64,000 nt of DNA from a virus. The stretch's first letter is position 1; every line of letters starts with the position of its first letter. Shown one piece after another: positions 1-8,167 of the stretch. A program made the position numbers and the translations under genes. The notes below the pieces were generated by a model that ran no database searches, had not been told where the DNA came from, and saw nothing but the letters and a program-made list of their open reading frames with translations. The DNA lies in the IMG/VR virus record IMGVR_UViG_3300021142_000014, positions 35,714 to 99,713 of that record. One strand, written 5' to 3'.

Positions 1-782
1 GGGCCGTAACTGTTTTTTACTGTTTTCATAACAACAGGGAACCCAACTTGTACGTTCTCACCATTGATCTTATCAAAATATTTATCGCTACCAGGACGCA
101 AGTAGATGCGAACTGACATTGCATGCTTAACTGCATGACCACCGGGAGTCATAGGACGGTTGTATCCATCCATGTCTGCACGTAATTGATTTAGATAGAA
201 ACAAGTTACACCATAAAGGTTTGCCAGTGGAGCAACAGTCTGAACATTACGTTTCATAACTGCAGCGTTACCACCCATTTTGTCATTCTTATCAGTCAAT
301 TGTTGCATACTATGCTTAGTGGCTGCAGCACCAATGGAATCCCATACAACTGCACAGACTTCTTTGGACTTAATCAAACTAACCATCATGTCAGTGCCAG
401 TCTCAGCATCTGGTGGTTGCACCACAATAAGACTTTCGTCAACCTTAAGACCAAGCTTCTCAGCCCATTCAGGATTAAAACGGTGTTCTAAGTCGATATA
501 AGCGACCATCTTTTCACCGTTGTAGTAATCGTAACAGTCTTTCAATGCAAGAAGAGCAAAAGAACTCTTACCGCTATGTTCCTTACCGAATAGTTCAATC
601 ATCTTGCCCTCAGGCCATCCACCAACAGCAAGAAGATAAGCGAGTGCAGGAGTAAAACATGGAATAGCATTGATCTTTTCAATGTTGTTACCACGCAGAA
701 CAATAGGTTTGTTACTACCCTCAGGTGTAAATTTATTCAAATCAGCAATAAGCTTGTCGATGCCATCTCTTGTTCTAGCCAT
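1..782 (-). CDS. recA: RecA-like recombinase (C-terminus cut by window edge)
   Basis: About 260 residues are visible, starting at the ATG at 782 and running off the left edge. A Walker A loop GKEHSGKSS lies near residues 66-74, the AYIDLEH stretch near 94-100 places the RecA catalytic glutamate at about E99, Walker B VVWDS is near 145-149, and TPGGHAVKHAMSVR near 212-225 matches the DNA-binding L2 region and following strand. This is the bacterial RecA core, which forms filaments on ssDNA for recombination and replication-fork repair. The start overlaps the end of the upstream small gene by 8 nt, implying translational coupling. It ends a run of replication genes (helicase, primase, SSB, polymerase), so a role in recombination-dependent phage replication is likely. 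A UvsX-type relative is possible, but the motifs look RecA-like. Confidence 0.9.
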   Translation of the reverse strand, partial: MARTRDGIDKLIADLNKFTPEGSNKPIVLRGNNIEKINAIPCFTPALAYLLAVGGWPEGKMIELFGKEHSGKSSFALLALKDCYDYYNGEKMVAYIDLEHRFNPEWAEKLGLKVDESLIVVQPPDAETGTDMMVSLIKSKEVCAVVWDSIGAAATKHSMQQLTDKNDKMGGNAAVMKRNVQTVAPLANLYGVTCFYLNQLRADMDGYNRPMTPGGHAVKHAMSVRIYLRPGSDKYFDKINGENVQVGFPVVMKTVKNSYG

Positions 783-897
783 AGTAATACTCCAAGTGTC
801 GTTGTATAAAATCTTCTACATCAATGTTATCTCTTGCAGCTTGTTTTTGCAAGGCTTCATACAAGTTCTTATCTAAATCAATCAATAACTGTATCAT
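775..897 (-). CDS. Small 40-residue protein, possible ribbon-helix-helix
   Basis: The ATG at 897 overlaps the TAA stop of the upstream gene (TAATG), is preceded by AGGAGC, and its TAG stop overlaps the recA start by 8 nt. The product begins MIQLLIDLDKNLYEAL and continues with a charged helix ending HLEYYYG. A short beta strand followed by two helices is the layout of ribbon-helix-helix DNA-binding proteins, but at 40 residues the match is only suggestive. The exact coupling on both sides is the main evidence that it is translated. Confidence 0.6.
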   Translation of the reverse strand: MIQLLIDLDKNLYEALQKQAARDNIDVEDFIQRHLEYYYG

Positions 898-1319
898 TAT
901 GCTCCTATCGGCCAGACGTATTCAAGATCATCTGGTACATCTGTAAAATATTGTGAATAGTGTTCTGGAAACTTACGTAGAAGATTACTTTGATGTGATT
1001 TATGAAATTCTACGTCACCTAACCATTCTGGTTTGGTTATGCCAATAGGATAACCAGCAAGTAAATCTATGGATTTTTCAAGACATGTATCTTTATAACC
1101 ACGACTAGTCCATTCATTACAAATGGCTTCTTGGTATTTAAGAAGAGTGTATTCGTGACCACGCCACATCTTTACTGCTGGGTGGTTTTGCCAACCATAT
1201 CCAGGAGTGATTAATGCTTTGATTACTTGTAGGTTCTCTACACGTTGTTTGCCTAAGCGTTGACGATCAAGCACAGAAGCAGATTTAGCGAAGTCTTCAT
1301 ATGGTAGGAATGTTTGCAT
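897..1319 (-). CDS. MSMEG_6728-type family protein (Pyr_excise-related)
   Basis: A 140-residue protein starting MQTFLPYEDFAKSA, with LDRQRLGKQRVENLQ near residues 18-32, HPAVKMWRGHEYTLL near 46-60, HKSHQSNLLRKFPEHY near 106-121 and a C-terminal DDLEYVWP. I recognise this series of blocks from a family widespread in Actinobacteria (MSMEG_6728 type), usually annotated through the pyrimidine-dimer glycosylase Pfam family. A DNA-repair role is therefore plausible but not demonstrated. The gene is coupled to both neighbours by TAATG overlaps. Its presence supports an actinobacterial host. Confidence 0.65.
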   Translation of the reverse strand: MQTFLPYEDFAKSASVLDRQRLGKQRVENLQVIKALITPGYGWQNHPAVKMWRGHEYTLLKYQEAICNEWTSRGYKDTCLEKSIDLLAGYPIGITKPEWLGDVEFHKSHQSNLLRKFPEHYSQYFTDVPDDLEYVWPIGA

Positions 1320-1615
1320 TATTTAGATTGTACAGCTTCGTATTCTTCTTCTGTGGCAAATTTAAAACAACATCCATCACAGTTATGAGTACCATCATCT
1401 ACGCCATTGATAATAGAAATATCATCAGGGTCTGGGTGGCCAATGTTATGAGTGCATCTACGTTCCATAATGCCACGATCGAATCGATAAAATTGTGGAA
1501 AACTACGCATATGGTGATTACTACGCATATGGATGGTACACACTTCTCCTAAACATTGATCTTCTTCATGCGTACGGAGGCTAATGTGACTATGCTCTAA
1601 CTCATTGTATTTCAT
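1319..1615 (-). CDS. Conserved Cys/His-rich actinophage-type protein
   Basis: A 98-residue protein with GEVCTIHMRSNHHMRSFPQ near residues 23-41, FDRGIMERRCTHNIGHPDPD near 45-64 and HNCDGCC near 77-83. The ordered His and Cys residues suggest a metal site. I recall the same architecture (His-Met-Arg block, DRG-ME-C-H, GHPDPD, terminal H-C-D-G-C-C) from small proteins of actinobacteria and their phages; no function is known to me. It overlaps the upstream gene start by 14 nt and the downstream gene by 1 nt, so it belongs to the same transcription unit. Confidence 0.6.
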   Translation of the reverse strand: MKYNELEHSHISLRTHEEDQCLGEVCTIHMRSNHHMRSFPQFYRFDRGIMERRCTHNIGHPDPDDISIINGVDDGTHNCDGCCFKFATEEEYEAVQSK

Positions 1616-1769
1616 ACTCTTCTTCCCCTAGTGTTTCATAAATCATAGTAGCTACTGCTTGCAAAACAAAATCATCAGGTGACAACCCTGACTTTCTAAG
1701 AGCTTTACCATAACGGATCAAAGCTACTGGACCTAATTTGAGGTTTGTATTGATAACGATTTCATTCAT
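1602..1769 (-). CDS. Hypothetical 55-residue protein
   Basis: The start is taken at the ATG at 1769 (MNEIVINTNLKLG) because it overlaps the TGA stop of the upstream zinc-ribbon gene by 4 nt (ATGA). An in-frame ATG at 1793 would add eight basic residues that are just the neighbour's reading frame. The protein is mostly helical with an acidic C-terminus (EEEYEIQ). No family recognised. Confidence 0.55.
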   Translation of the reverse strand: MNEIVINTNLKLGPVALIRYGKALRKSGLSPDDFVLQAVATMIYETLGEEEYEIQ

Positions 1770-1900
1770 TCTTTTTCGTCTGCTTCTTCCCATTGTGTAT
1801 TCAAATTCTTATTACTAGGACAGCGATGAGTTACCTCACGAGCTAGTGCTTGAATAACTTGCTTACATTTTGGGCAACGCCATGATTTTAATTGTGTCAT
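1766..1900 (-). CDS. Small 44-residue zinc-ribbon protein
   Basis: The ATG at 1900 is preceded by AAGAAAGGAAACACA, a good ribosome binding site, and the TGA at 1766-1768 overlaps the next start by 4 nt. The product has a CPKC pair at residues 9-12 and an HRC at 25-27, giving a likely Cys3His zinc knuckle, and a charged tail. Such tiny zinc ribbons are common in phage early regions. Function unknown. Confidence 0.6.
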   Translation of the reverse strand: MTQLKSWRCPKCKQVIQALAREVTHRCPSNKNLNTQWEEADEKE

Positions 1901-1931
1901 TGTGTTTCCTTTCTTACTTAATTCAAAGATA

Positions 1932-4900
1932 TCATGCTGACTTTAATAAGTCAAGACGAAATAAATTCTTAAGGCTTAGGCCATCTTTGAGCTTTTCTAC
2001 TTCCACCAAGACCGGCGTACCGATTTCAAGGCTTTCTTTGATCCTTGCGTAGGTGCTTGGGAAGGCCACGATTTGAATGCTTTCATCTTTCGGAGAGCTC
2101 TCTTCATCTTCCTCTTCAAGTAATCCATCCTCATCAAAATTATTAATAGGTAATTCTATCCATACTTGGCACATTTCTGCACCAGGACTTTTGCCCTTCT
2201 TGGTTATTAATAGCTTAACCTGGGTTACCATGCCACCAATCATAGCCTTTTCGCCTTGGAACATACGTTTTTCACCAGGAAAGTTCTGTTCTTCTTCAAT
2301 CAGATTAATATAATCAGCAAGAGGATCAATGCTAACCATTGTACCCAAGAGTTCCTGCTCATGGTGACCTCTGGCATTAATGTTTTCCTCATTCTCAGCG
2401 TAACATTCAAAAGTGCTAAGGCGACCAGCACAATGGATACAAGCCTCATTGCAATTATCATCTAATTTTTTGAACTCTTTCCTTGTCTTTAGGTATTCAT
2501 ATAGTGCTTGCTTAGTACTACCACATAAGCTATCAAATACACCACATTTAATCATTGATATTACGGCACGCTTATTGACTTTTCTAGTTGGTACACGTGC
2601 AAGGAAATCTTCCATGCTTTTATATGGCCCTAGCTTCTGAAGTTCTTCTGCAGCATTGGCAACATATTTAACACTGCTAAGCCCATAACGGATTACACCA
2701 GCAGATGTAAGTGTAAAGTTGCCTTCACTTTCGTTAATGTCTGGACCAAGTACTTGAATACCCAATCTACGTGCTTCTCTAGTGTAAATCACACTATCTG
2801 AAGGATTAGTGCGGAAAAGAGCAGTCATATATTCACGTGGATAATAGTATTTCATCCATGCAGTCCAGTAAGAAAGCATACTGTAGCCGTATCCGTGACT
2901 TTTGTTAAAACCATACATACCAAATGCACGCATGTCATCAAAAATAGATTCTGCAGTTCTTTTATCAATACCACTTTCAATACATTTCTGCACAAAAGTT
3001 TCTGCTTCTTCTTTCATATCCTCATAGTTAGACTTAGCAACAGCTTTACGAACACGATCAGTTTCAACAATTGTATAACCTGCTAATTCTACGCAAGTCT
3101 CCATAATTTGTTCCTGGTAAACAAAACTACCATAAGAAACACCAAGGATCTTTTCAAGCTTTGGGTGTTTGTAAGTAACCTTACGTTTACCCTCACGCTT
3201 TTGCATATACATCTCAAGCAAGTTAAGACCAGTCTCTGCATCAAATGAACGTGTAATACCTGGGCGATAGATGGCAATCATTGTGCATAAGTCTTCGATG
3301 CTACGTGGCAAGAAACGCTTTACAAGAGACCTAAGGCTACCTGTTTCAATCTGGAATAGACCAATGTTATTACCTGTGCCGACACTATCCCATACTGCAG
3401 GGTCATCGTAGTACTTTTCCCATTCATGATTCCAATCATAAAAATGTTTAAACGGGAGTACACCATCGTTATTAGTCTTGATTAATTCCAATGCAGCCAT
3501 CAAAGTACTTAGAGTGCGAAGTCCAAGCAAGTCGATCTTTACAAAACCAAGCTCATCGACTTCATTCATATCAAATTGTGTACGAATATCATCATTCTGT
3601 GGACTGTAACGCAATGGCATTGCACCAAGTAGAGTCTCTTTGCTAATCAAAATACCAGCAGCGTGCGCACTGGTGTGGCGAATGTGATTAACGAACTCAG
3701 GCAAGTTATCAAATAGCTTAGAATACTTAGTTCTCCACGGTGAATACTCTTTAGCATATTGCTTCTCAACATCTTCCCATGTAGCACCACGGTTCTTGAT
3801 GTTCCAGTCATCATCGATGATATCAATCATTTTCTGAGTATCATCCTTATTAATATCAAGACCACGACAAATATCACGGAGTGCCTGTTTCGGACCCAGT
3901 GTATTTAAAGTTCCAATGCTTGCAATATTATTCCTACCGTACTTATTTTCTAGGTACTCACGAACAAGATGACGTTCATTCTTTGGCATGTCAATATCAA
4001 TATCGGGCATGCTTACACGTTCAGGATTAAGGAAACGTTCAAAAATAAGACCAGATGGCATTGGGTCTACGGTAGTAATGCCCATAACGTAAGCAAGAAG
4101 AGAACCACCAACTGACCCGCGACTAGGACCAACGAGGAAACCATTCTTTTTACTCCAATCAATAATGTCATGCACTGTTAAGAAATAACCTGGGAAGCCA
4201 CGTGTAACAATAACTTCAAGTTCATACTCCATGCGTTCACGGTACTTAGGAATTAATTCTTCGTCTACGTGACCAACAATTTTGTTGGCAAAACCTTCTT
4301 CGATAACTTCACGAATCTTACGTTCATCCATAGCAGAAGATGAATAGAATACAGGCATCTTACGAGAACCTGGGACACGAGCATCACACATCTGTGCTAT
4401 CTCATTAGTACGGTTGATAGCTTGATCAACCAATGATTCTGGCAAGTAACTCAAACGACTTCGGGTTTCTTCTTCAGAAAAAATACATAGCTGGTTTGGA
4501 CCATAAGAGAAACGGTTAGGGTCGTTGATAGTCTTACCCATTTGAATTGCAGTCATTAGTTCGTGAGCAAACCATTGCTCAGGCTCAGCATAATGAGAGT
4601 CACTAACAGCCAAGAGAGGAACACTAAAGTCCACTGCCGCTTCAGCTACACGTAGGTTCCATTCATTACTTTCAGGGTCAAGATATGTATGTAGTTCCAA
4701 GTGAAAACGATCACCAAAGATTGCTTGGTATCTACCAATGCGTTCAACAGCTTTCTCATAGTGTTCACCATCTTTAAGGTGCTTACCAATGCAACCACCC
4801 ATACAACCACCAGTAACAACAAGGCCTTCGTTATATCGTTCTAGCAATTCCCAATCGAATCGTGGATTACCGTAATAACTACCTTCGATATAAGCGAGAC

Positions 4901-5219
4901 TGCTCAAAGCCCACAAGTTTTCTAGACCTTTGTTGTTAAGAGCAATGATGGTCATGTGGTCATAATTTTCACCTTTGCGACCACTTTTCTCAAAACGATC
5001 TTCAGTAAAGTATCCTTCCATACCAAAGAGAGGTTTGATGCCTGCTTTATCTGCAGCACGTTGAAGCCTAAGATGGCCACCACATTCGCCATGATCAGTG
5101 ATAGCAACGGATTCTTGTCCAAGCTCTACTACTCGATTTACTACTTGGTCAATAGTTGAAAGACCATCCAAAAAACTGTACTCACTGTGCGTGTGAAGGT
5201 GCACTAACCGATCTGTCAT
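1932..5219 (-). CDS. dnaE: DNA polymerase III alpha subunit (DnaE type)
   Basis: A 1095-residue replicative C-family DNA polymerase. The N-terminal PHP domain opens with HLHTHSEYSFLDG (8-20) and TDHGECGG (41-48). The palm has GPSRGSVGGSL (364-374) and the catalytic PDIDID (405-410), with the third aspartate in KIDLLGL at about D563. The C-terminal 150 residues look like an OB-fold domain plus a long acidic linker. The length matches bacterial DnaE, and no intein or intron interrupts it. It would copy the phage genome with the DnaB helicase, primase and SSB encoded just upstream. No clamp gene is seen here, so the host clamp may be used. The upstream gene overlaps its start by 38 nt. Confidence 0.95.
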   Translation of the reverse strand: MTDRLVHLHTHSEYSFLDGLSTIDQVVNRVVELGQESVAITDHGECGGHLRLQRAADKAGIKPLFGMEGYFTEDRFEKSGRKGENYDHMTIIALNNKGLENLWALSSLAYIEGSYYGNPRFDWELLERYNEGLVVTGGCMGGCIGKHLKDGEHYEKAVERIGRYQAIFGDRFHLELHTYLDPESNEWNLRVAEAAVDFSVPLLAVSDSHYAEPEQWFAHELMTAIQMGKTINDPNRFSYGPNQLCIFSEEETRSRLSYLPESLVDQAINRTNEIAQMCDARVPGSRKMPVFYSSSAMDERKIREVIEEGFANKIVGHVDEELIPKYRERMEYELEVIVTRGFPGYFLTVHDIIDWSKKNGFLVGPSRGSVGGSLLAYVMGITTVDPMPSGLIFERFLNPERVSMPDIDIDMPKNERHLVREYLENKYGRNNIASIGTLNTLGPKQALRDICRGLDINKDDTQKMIDIIDDDWNIKNRGATWEDVEKQYAKEYSPWRTKYSKLFDNLPEFVNHIRHTSAHAAGILISKETLLGAMPLRYSPQNDDIRTQFDMNEVDELGFVKIDLLGLRTLSTLMAALELIKTNNDGVLPFKHFYDWNHEWEKYYDDPAVWDSVGTGNNIGLFQIETGSLRSLVKRFLPRSIEDLCTMIAIYRPGITRSFDAETGLNLLEMYMQKREGKRKVTYKHPKLEKILGVSYGSFVYQEQIMETCVELAGYTIVETDRVRKAVAKSNYEDMKEEAETFVQKCIESGIDKRTAESIFDDMRAFGMYGFNKSHGYGYSMLSYWTAWMKYYYPREYMTALFRTNPSDSVIYTREARRLGIQVLGPDINESEGNFTLTSAGVIRYGLSSVKYVANAAEELQKLGPYKSMEDFLARVPTRKVNKRAVISMIKCGVFDSLCGSTKQALYEYLKTRKEFKKLDDNCNEACIHCAGRLSTFECYAENEENINARGHHEQELLGTMVSIDPLADYINLIEEEQNFPGEKRMFQGEKAMIGGMVTQVKLLITKKGKSPGAEMCQVWIELPINNFDEDGLLEEEDEESSPKDESIQIVAFPSTYARIKESLEIGTPVLVEVEKLKDGLSLKNLFRLDLLKSA

Positions 5220-5415
5220 TGCTATTCTTTTCTACTAATTGTTTTTCTACTCTATCAATATATTTGGGACTAGTTACAAGATATTCCCTAGATTTATCGT
5301 TTGGCAAACATTGATAAATTATTGTGACTAACTTTTTACGTTTACGTGGCAAACGTTTAGCACCAACTATGTGTATGTGTTTACCATCATACATGGTTAC
5401 CCACTCAGTGTTCAT
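5182..5415 (-). CDS. Hypothetical basic 77-residue protein
   Basis: The start at 5415 (MNTEWVTMYDGKHIHIVGA) is chosen because its ATG overlaps the upstream TGA by 4 nt. A longer frame to 5505 would run through the membrane gene. A basic stretch RLPRKRKKL near residues 21-29 is followed by a beta-rich segment and a polar tail that overlaps dnaE by 38 nt. The N-terminal strands could form a small SH3-like barrel, but no family is recognised. Confidence 0.5.
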   Translation of the reverse strand: MNTEWVTMYDGKHIHIVGAKRLPRKRKKLVTIIYQCLPNDKSREYLVTSPKYIDRVEKQLVEKNSNDRSVSAPSHAQ

Positions 5416-5585
5416 GCATATAACCACTTTAGAAAGAAAACTATTAGAGTAAAAATCCCTAAAAATATAACCAAGTAGAATGGTAAAAAGACAATGTATT
5501 TCCAATCATCTTTATTTTTGGCACCCATAGCACCAATGCCTAGGTAAGCTAGAATAGGTACAAGTATTTGAAGAAACAACTTCAT
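5412..5585 (-). CDS. Small two-helix membrane protein (57 residues)
   Basis: The ATG at 5585 lies 2 nt after the groES stop and the TGA overlaps the next gene by 4 nt. The protein begins MKLFLQILVPILAYLGIGAM, has a short charged loop (AKNKDDWK, about 22-29) and a second hydrophobic stretch to residue 53. It is likely an inner-membrane hairpin protein. Role unknown. Confidence 0.55.
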   Translation of the reverse strand: MKLFLQILVPILAYLGIGAMGAKNKDDWKYIVFLPFYLVIFLGIFTLIVFFLKWLYA

Positions 5586-5587
5586 GA

Positions 5588-5878
5588 TTACTCTTCTACG
5601 ATAGCTAGAATGTGATCCGTAAGGAACACAAGATATTCTTCTTCATCGAGTTCAACTTTTTGAGCAGCTCGACGTTCAAATATTACTTTATCTCCAGCTT
5701 TAATTCCAGTTGGGATGATAGATCCATCCATGGCAATTCTTCCTGGTCCAATAGATACAACAACACCAGTTTCAGGCATAGCAGTAGCAGTATCCGGAAT
5801 GTAAAGACCACTCTCGGTGGTTTCTTCTACTGCAGCGATCTTAATAATTACTTTGTTTTCGAGTGCATTGAATGGCAT
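5588..5878 (-). CDS. groES: GroES-like co-chaperonin
   Basis: A 96-residue protein with the full GroES layout: PFNALENKVIIK at the N-terminus, a mobile-loop region EETTESGLYIPDTATAMPE (18-36), GVVVSIGPGR (38-47), GDKVIFERRAAQKVELDEEE and a C-terminal ILAIVEE. GroES caps GroEL so that substrates fold inside. No GroEL gene is in the window, so the phage version probably works with the host chaperonin, as T4 gp31 does for capsid protein folding. It is followed by a small membrane gene 2 nt downstream and preceded by a structured 162-nt leader. Confidence 0.9.
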   Translation of the reverse strand: MPFNALENKVIIKIAAVEETTESGLYIPDTATAMPETGVVVSIGPGRIAMDGSIIPTGIKAGDKVIFERRAAQKVELDEEEYLVFLTDHILAIVEE

Positions 5879-5917
5879 TCTATTCTTTCTTATTACGTTA
5901 GTAGTTATCTGAGTACC

Positions 5918-6021
5918 CAGTGGAGCAATGAATCGTGTCGGGTTAACCCACTACTCCACTGAGTCTTCAGAATATTTGATTCCTTGATAAGTTCCATCAA
6001 GATGGAGGTGACTAATCCTCC
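5918..6021 (-). promoter_or_regulatory. Structured intergenic leader between ssb and groES
   Basis: The 162-nt gap holds no convincing ORF but several inverted repeats: GGAGG/CCTCC at 6004-6008 and 6017-6021, CTTGAT/ATCAAG at 5983-5988 and 5996-6001, CAGTGGAG/CTCCACTG at 5918-5925 and 5954-5961, with the palindrome GGGTTAACCC at 5940-5949 inside the last loop. There is no U-run, so it is not a classic terminator. It may control or stabilise the groES-dnaE message. Confidence 0.4.
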
Positions 6022-6040
6022 CTCATCAAGGGTCAAACCT

Positions 6041-6856
6041 TTAGTTAGCTGCTAGCTTCTTACGAAGTCGTTCAGCTGTTGTCTCTTCATCGATAGCGAC
6101 ATACTCATCTTCACCATACTCTTCTTCTTCCGCAACAGGTGCAGCAGCAGGAGTAGGAGTGTCAGAAGCCTTAGGTGCTTCTTTTTCCTTGATGATTCCG
6201 TGTAGTTGAGCATCGTAGTACTCTTGGCTACCAATACGGTTGAGGAATGCTTCTACATCTGGCATGAACTTAGCATACCGAGTGTCGATGTTCTCAATTG
6301 CCTTTTCAGGAAGAGCGAATGCCATGTATGTGGTGTCAGTTCCAGCACCTTGACGCAAGATCTCAATCTCACGGTCACGGAGTGAACCATACTTCTCAGC
6401 GATAACCGCAATCTGATTCCAGTAGTTGCGCATACCCTGTGAAACAATGCCGACATACGGCTTCTTCTTAGTTACAGTCTTACCGTCAACAGTCTCACTG
6501 TATTCAGAAGTAACATCACGGTATCCAGTAATCTTACCGTCTTCACGTACTTCTTCACGGAGCACTGCTACGCCATAACCAACATCACGACGGTATACCT
6601 TGTTCTGACAAAGCTCACATGAAGCATCGAATGCAGAACGGCATACAAACGTCTTCTTCTTACCATCATGGGTAGGAACATTATCGTGCACTGGAACAAC
6701 AAAGATGTCATTCGAGTCAGTTAAAAATCGGAGAACTTTGCTCTCTCCACCCTGCCAGTAGAACCAGTTGGTCTGTTCATACGTCTTAGGGCCACTACTT
6801 TTCTGCGAACGTTCAAGGCTTTCACGTACTGCAGACATACCTTTTTTCAATGCCAT
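6041..6856 (-). CDS. Single-stranded DNA-binding protein, gp32-like
   Basis: A 271-residue protein with a basic N-terminus (MALKKGMSAVRESL), GGESKVLRFL (36-45) beginning the OB-type core, and a candidate His-Cys-Cys-Cys zinc site: H57 or H63 with C72, C80 and C83. That spacing resembles the zinc site of T4 gp32. The last ~50 residues are Pro/Ala-rich then strongly acidic (EEEEYGEDEY), the usual tail by which SSBs recruit partners. It lies between primase and polymerase genes, consistent with coating lagging-strand template. A small inverted repeat precedes it. Confidence 0.75.
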   Translation of the reverse strand: MALKKGMSAVRESLERSQKSSGPKTYEQTNWFYWQGGESKVLRFLTDSNDIFVVPVHDNVPTHDGKKKTFVCRSAFDASCELCQNKVYRRDVGYGVAVLREEVREDGKITGYRDVTSEYSETVDGKTVTKKKPYVGIVSQGMRNYWNQIAVIAEKYGSLRDREIEILRQGAGTDTTYMAFALPEKAIENIDTRYAKFMPDVEAFLNRIGSQEYYDAQLHGIIKEKEAPKASDTPTPAAAPVAEEEEYGEDEYVAIDEETTAERLRKKLAAN

Positions 6857-6887
6857 TTTATTTACCTATTTTCTATAATTGTTATAT

Positions 6888-6900
6888 CGTCACGTTGACG
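6888..6900 (-). promoter_or_regulatory. Inverted repeat upstream of ssb
   Basis: The sequence CGTCACGTTGACG has 5-bp arms (CGTCA/TGACG) around a 3-nt centre, 32 nt upstream of the ssb start and next to AT-rich TATAAC and TATAGA hexamers. It could be an operator or part of a promoter. Evidence is positional only. Confidence 0.25.
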
Positions 6901-6943
6901 CTTGTACTACGGTACCACATGTCTCCACCATAAATCAAATTAC

Positions 6944-7042
6944 TTAAAAAATTCTTCTAGCCCAAGCATAAAACCAATAAGCCAATATCATATCAAAGAC
7001 ATGACCGTTAAGCCAATGATGAATGCTACCTAAAAAACTCAT
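6944..7042 (-). CDS. Tiny 32-residue hydrophobic protein
   Basis: The ATG at 7042 overlaps the primase TGA by 4 nt, the same arrangement used by real genes nearby. The product MSFLGSIHHWLNGHVFDMIL continues with a hydrophobic aromatic stretch and ends WARRIF. It could be a single-pass membrane peptide. Only the overlap supports translation. Confidence 0.35.
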   Translation of the reverse strand: MSFLGSIHHWLNGHVFDMILAYWFYAWARRIF

Positions 7043-8046
7043 GCTACTCCTTGATGTGTTAATTGCCATTCCATCGAGTTCATCGTACTAGGAATCTCCA
7101 ACAATGTAGCAGGATCCTCGTCATCCGGTGTTTCGATAACTGCAATCTTAGTATACAACTTCAATTGCTCCACTAGATTATACGTTGCATTCCTTCCAGG
7201 CAAGTCGCCATCCATAAAGATAGTTACCTTAGAGAAGTTACGCAGTAACCCAATCTGTTGAGCATCTACTTTTGCGCCGAAGGTCGCCACGACATTGTCA
7301 ATCCCTCTACTCTTCAACACAAGGACGCTCATCGGGCTCTCTACAACATAGACTTTGTCAAACGCCTTGGCGTTATCTAAGTTATACAACCAAGCTCCTC
7401 GTGGGAAGCCTTTAGAGTTCCTATACTTTGGCACTCCTGGCACATCTTGGATCTTTCTAGCGACCCATCCGACCAACTTACCCTTCATAAAGTGGGGCAG
7501 TACGACCCTATCCAGGGTCACATTTACGTCCCCTTCTGGGGATTTAGAAATTTCGGTCCTTCCCCTCTCCACACCCGTGCGCATCGCCCTCTGAACGGCC
7601 TCTGAGACCCCTCTAACGGTCAAATACTCACAGGGACCTTCCCACCTTTTAAGCAGGTTATCGCTATAAACTGGGATCTCTGTACGGTCCTGGGGACTGT
7701 TGTCAAATACCCCTTCAAGACGTTTAATAAAGTCCTCAACCGATACAACCTTAAGCTCTGCTACCTCATTCTTGAGGACAGCAATAGCCTCCTCTTTGGT
7801 GACATTCATACAGTTCTGGACTAGCCAGATTATGCTACCCCCGCCACAGGTAAAACAGTTAAAAAGGAAAGTATCTTTGTTTATGCTGGCACTTGGGTTA
7901 CGATCACCGTTTTTGTGCATGCCAAAAGGCAACGGGCAAGAATGGATAAATTCATCACCATTCTCAATCAATTCTCCTACCCCAATAATATCTTGAAGCA
8001 CCACCCTAACATCAAGACCAGGGAACAAATCAGATAATGGTGTCAT
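7039..8046 (-). CDS. dnaG: DNA primase, DnaG-like (zinc-binding plus Toprim)
   Basis: A 335-residue protein. The N-terminal zinc-binding domain has C37, H44, C64 and C67 (FNCFTCGGGS). The Toprim domain has KVYVVESPMS with E236 and IFMDGDLPGRN with DGD at 279-281, the metal-binding residues of DnaG-type primases. It is much shorter than cellular DnaG and lacks a recognisable C-terminal helicase-interaction domain, as is usual in phages. It would synthesise RNA primers together with the DnaB helicase encoded immediately upstream. A 45-residue gene overlaps its start by 17 nt. Confidence 0.9.
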   Translation of the reverse strand: MTPLSDLFPGLDVRVVLQDIIGVGELIENGDEFIHSCPLPFGMHKNGDRNPSASINKDTFLFNCFTCGGGSIIWLVQNCMNVTKEEAIAVLKNEVAELKVVSVEDFIKRLEGVFDNSPQDRTEIPVYSDNLLKRWEGPCEYLTVRGVSEAVQRAMRTGVERGRTEISKSPEGDVNVTLDRVVLPHFMKGKLVGWVARKIQDVPGVPKYRNSKGFPRGAWLYNLDNAKAFDKVYVVESPMSVLVLKSRGIDNVVATFGAKVDAQQIGLLRNFSKVTIFMDGDLPGRNATYNLVEQLKLYTKIAVIETPDDEDPATLLEIPSTMNSMEWQLTHQGVA

Positions 8047-8167
8047 TCTTTAACTTTTCCAAAAAGTCTTTGTTTTCTTTTTTAACCTTTTCTAGAAAGG
8101 CTCGGTCTTCTGGGTTTAAATCTCTAAGGGCGTCTTGGCCCATTTCTTTAGGAGTTCTCTCAATCAT
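8030..8167 (-). CDS. Small charged helical protein (45 residues)
   Basis: The start at 8167 (MIERTPKEMGQDALRDL) overlaps the end of the helicase gene by 8 nt and the stop overlaps the primase start by 17 nt. The product is highly charged and almost certainly helical (EKVKKENKDFLEKLK). Position between helicase and primase suggests, without proving, a replisome linker. Confidence 0.5.
   Translation of the reverse strand: MIERTPKEMGQDALRDLNPEDRAFLEKVKKENKDFLEKLKNDTII

Noticed and set aside
280-876. Plus-strand ORFs over the recA region
   Set aside because: The minus strand carries a clear RecA-like protein; the plus-strand frames show no motifs and no promoter context.
1932-5219. Possible intein or intron in the polymerase gene
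   Set aside because: The 1095-residue frame is uninterrupted and all PHP, palm and C-terminal blocks are contiguous at normal spacing.
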